This document shows positions 13,531 through 15,332 of a DNA stretch of 15,332 nt, piece after piece (position 1 is the stretch's first letter; every line of letters starts with the position of its first letter). Location of the stretch: contig JAKADJ010000022.1 in the NCBI GenBank assembly GCA_021820645.1, positions 1 through 15,332 on the forward strand. Reading direction: 5' to 3'. This stretch comes from Bacillota bacterium. Its GTDB lineage: Bacteria > Bacillota_E > Sulfobacillia > Sulfobacillales > Sulfobacillaceae. Below the pieces are notes generated by a model, which was not told where the DNA came from, did not search any database, and was given only the letters and a program-made list of their open reading frames with translations. The position numbers and the translations under genes were made by a program.

Positions 13531-15332
13531 GTGAAACGATATGTGACAACGGCTGCCCTGGTGATATCCATGGCGCTGGTCTATGCGTCGCCGGTTGCTG
13601 CGGTTACCGAAATACCCATTCCCCAAGTGATCCATGTGCTCGGATCGGTTCCGCGCCAAGAATTGCCCGGGTCCCCGTTTTATACTAGGCCGTCGCTAAC
13701 CACCAACTTGCATGCGCTGGTGAAAGACAACGCGAAGCGCGAAGTGGCCGTGGTGGTGGATTCAGCGGCCAAAATCCGGCAACTTGAGGCGTATAGTCAA
13801 GCGGTAAGCACTCCAGGAAATCCTCGTTATCATCATTTTCTGAGCCCGCATCAGGTCGATCAACAGTTTGGGCCGACTCGCGCCATGGTTAGCCAAACCA
13901 CAGCGGCCTTGAAGGCCGCAGGATGGCGCGTCGGCACCTTACAAGGATTAGTCCTGGATGCGGTGATTCCCGCCCATTTATCTAGTCCCGGATTGCCCGT
14001 GGCGACGGCTATCTGGAGTATATCCGGTATAGCCCCGGTGAAAGCCGTAGCACGACGGGGGGCAGCTACGGTGTCTCGCCCCGAAACTTCGTTAAGGTCT
14101 ACGCCTCTGGTTGGACTCCCAAACCAAGCCAGCGTTCTAGCGTCGAGTCTAGCCAGTACCTACAACCTACAAGAATCGCCGATATTCGCCGCAGGACAAA
14201 GTGCCAGCAACGGCGACACCGTCTATGCCATGAGTTGGAATCCGGGATTTACGAGCAGTCTGGCTGCGGGACTTCCTTTTACTCTCACCTTAGCTGCAGA
14301 GTCGGCTAACGGGACCCCGCTGTCCATCACCAATGTCACCAACGTCCAGGATGCCACCAATAATGTTGGGGCCATGGGGCTATCGGCGAATAGCTATGGT
14401 GCACGATTTCCGGCGAGCCAACACGAACTATGGCAACTGCCGCTCACAGCCTTCGCGGCGGCTTCTTCGGGAGACTCCTTAGACATTACTGTGACGCTGG
14501 GGGACGGGAGCACCCAATCGCTCGCCATCCGCATGCCCCAATTTACGGGATCGGCCACGACGCTCGGGCCGCTGTCGGGTCCGGAAATTAACAGGATAGT
14601 AGGCGCCAACCAAATTGCCAAAACATCCGTCGCATCAAGGCCCCCAGTCGCAGTGTACGTGCAAGGACAGATTCCCTCCATGACCGATTTGTCGAATCTC
14701 ATGACCCAGGAATCGCTCCCGATGCCTTCCGTGCAGTTCCAGTATTTTGATGGGGCGACCTCGACGATGACGGATACAACCACCAATCCGGAATCCAATT
14801 TGGACGTACAAGCCCTAGCTTCGGTGAACCCCGGGGCCCCTATTGATGAATATGTCTATCCGGCGAGTACCTTCACCGACCCCTTCGTGAGCATGTTGAC
14901 AACCCTCTCGCAGCAATCCACGGTGAAAATTGCATCCGTGAGTTACGGCTTTTATGGGGAATCGGCCTCGACGGTGGCTACCCTGGTCGCGGCGTGTAAT
15001 GCGGAGGGCATCACCATCGTTGACGGGAGTGGAGATAATGGCGCGTGGGAGACCGCATCAGGAGATCCGGGGCCCGTGGGTGTGGAATCTAATGACGGTC
15101 AGCCGGGGATTACAACCGTAGGGGGACTCGACTTGGCGTCGCCGGCCACCTACTCCAATACCGGGAATTTAGAAGGCGTTTCGTTTCCGGCCATCGCGAA
15201 AGCTTGGGGTGGTGACTACTTGAATGGCCTCCCGTTGGCGGTGGCTCAGGCGTACACAGCCCCTAACGCCGCTTCGACTGGTGGTTACGGATTTTCTCCC
15301 ATTCCGAGCTGGCAACAGGGGTTTTTACCCGC
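13531..15332 (+). CDS. Sedolisin (S53, kumamolisin-like) protease precursor, 5' part
   Basis: Secreted serine-carboxyl protease, active at low pH in characterised relatives. I read the frame directly from GTG 13531 (AGGA ribosome binding site 7 bases upstream); 600 codons remain open to the window end. The signal peptide is MKRYVTTAALVISMALVYAS with cleavage likely after VAA (24). A pro-kumamolisin activation domain covers about 60-175, with NPRYHHFLSPHQVDQQFGP (97-115) as its hallmark. Catalytic-domain features are E421-x3-D425 (PESNLDVQALA), VSYGFYGE (470-477), SGDNGA (500-505) with the oxyanion Asp502, VGGL and GGYGFSPIPSWQ. The catalytic Ser (GTS motif) and calcium site lie beyond the window. 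An extra stretch of about 140 residues (205-340) sits between propeptide and catalytic domain. Other S53 proteins are possible, but the subfamily fits well. Confidence 0.88.
   Translation, partial: MKRYVTTAALVISMALVYASPVAAVTEIPIPQVIHVLGSVPRQELPGSPFYTRPSLTTNLHALVKDNAKREVAVVVDSAAKIRQLEAYSQAVSTPGNPRYHHFLSPHQVDQQFGPTRAMVSQTTAALKAAGWRVGTLQGLVLDAVIPAHLSSPGLPVATAIWSISGIAPVKAVARRGAATVSRPETSLRSTPLVGLPNQASVLASSLASTYNLQESPIFAAGQSASNGDTVYAMSWNPGFTSSLAAGLPFTLTLAAESANGTPLSITNVTNVQDATNNVGAMGLSANSYGARFPASQHELWQLPLTAFAAASSGDSLDITVTLGDGSTQSLAIRMPQFTGSATTLGPLSGPEINRIVGANQIAKTSVASRPPVAVYVQGQIPSMTDLSNLMTQESLPMPSVQFQYFDGATSTMTDTTTNPESNLDVQALASVNPGAPIDEYVYPASTFTDPFVSMLTTLSQQSTVKIASVSYGFYGESASTVATLVAACNAEGITIVDGSGDNGAWETASGDPGPVGVESNDGQPGITTVGGLDLASPATYSNTGNLEGVSFPAIAKAWGGDYLNGLPLAVAQAYTAPNAASTGGYGFSPIPSWQQGFLP

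Noticed and set aside
14394..14798. 134-codon minus-strand frame inside the sedolisin gene
   Set aside because: It is the shadow of a well-supported plus-strand coding frame.
1..15332. CRISPR arrays, tRNA/rRNA genes, insertion sequences, phage attachment sites
   Set aside because: No regularly spaced repeats, cloverleaf sequences, transposase or integrase frames were seen on either strand.

Overview
The window reads as chromosomal DNA of a spore-former-like Gram-positive bacterium, most likely an acidophilic Firmicute of the Sulfobacillus/Alicyclobacillus type. This is an inference from strong AGGAGG ribosome binding sites, a YtrA-type GntR regulator with BcrA-like ABC transporters, a sedolisin (S53, acid-acting) protease precursor, a lipoprotein, and moderately high GC. 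There are 13 protein genes and no RNA gene, CRISPR array or transposase that I can support.

Layout. (1) 2-673 (+): 3' part of a family 2 glycosyltransferase cut by the window start. (2) 815-1891 (-): lipoprotein with Asp-box repeats, convergent with the glycosyltransferase. (3) 2157-5965 (+): three-gene glycolate (or D-lactate) oxidase operon in the order glcF-glcE-glcD, closed by a strong hairpin that contains the glcD stop codon. (4) 10502-6037 (-): five-gene operon consisting of a GntR/YtrA repressor followed by two complete ATPase-permease ABC modules, driven by a sigma-A-like promoter whose start site lies inside a 32-bp nested palindrome. (5) 10897-11967 (+): secreted protein with two YQFW-type repeats, ended by a hairpin. 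(6) 12047-13254 (+): translationally coupled pair, a STAS-like/GHKL-ATPase protein and a small STAS-like DUF4325 protein. (7) 13531-15332 (+): 5' part of a secreted sedolisin-type protease precursor running off the window end; it starts with GTG.

How the parts fit. GlcF, GlcE and GlcD form the iron-sulfur/flavin complex that oxidises glycolate to glyoxylate. The GntR-ABC operon looks like a self-regulated, ligand-induced export or detoxification system of the YtrABCDEF/BcrAB kind. The right-hand third is surface-oriented: two exported proteins that seem to share a beta-rich module flank a partner-switch-like ATPase/STAS pair. The sedolisin gene is preceded by a sequence resembling a sigma-B promoter, and the lipoprotein and YQFW-repeat genes by sequences resembling ECF-sigma promoters. 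These promoter calls are pattern matches only, but together they suggest that envelope and secreted functions here are under alternative-sigma or partner-switch control.
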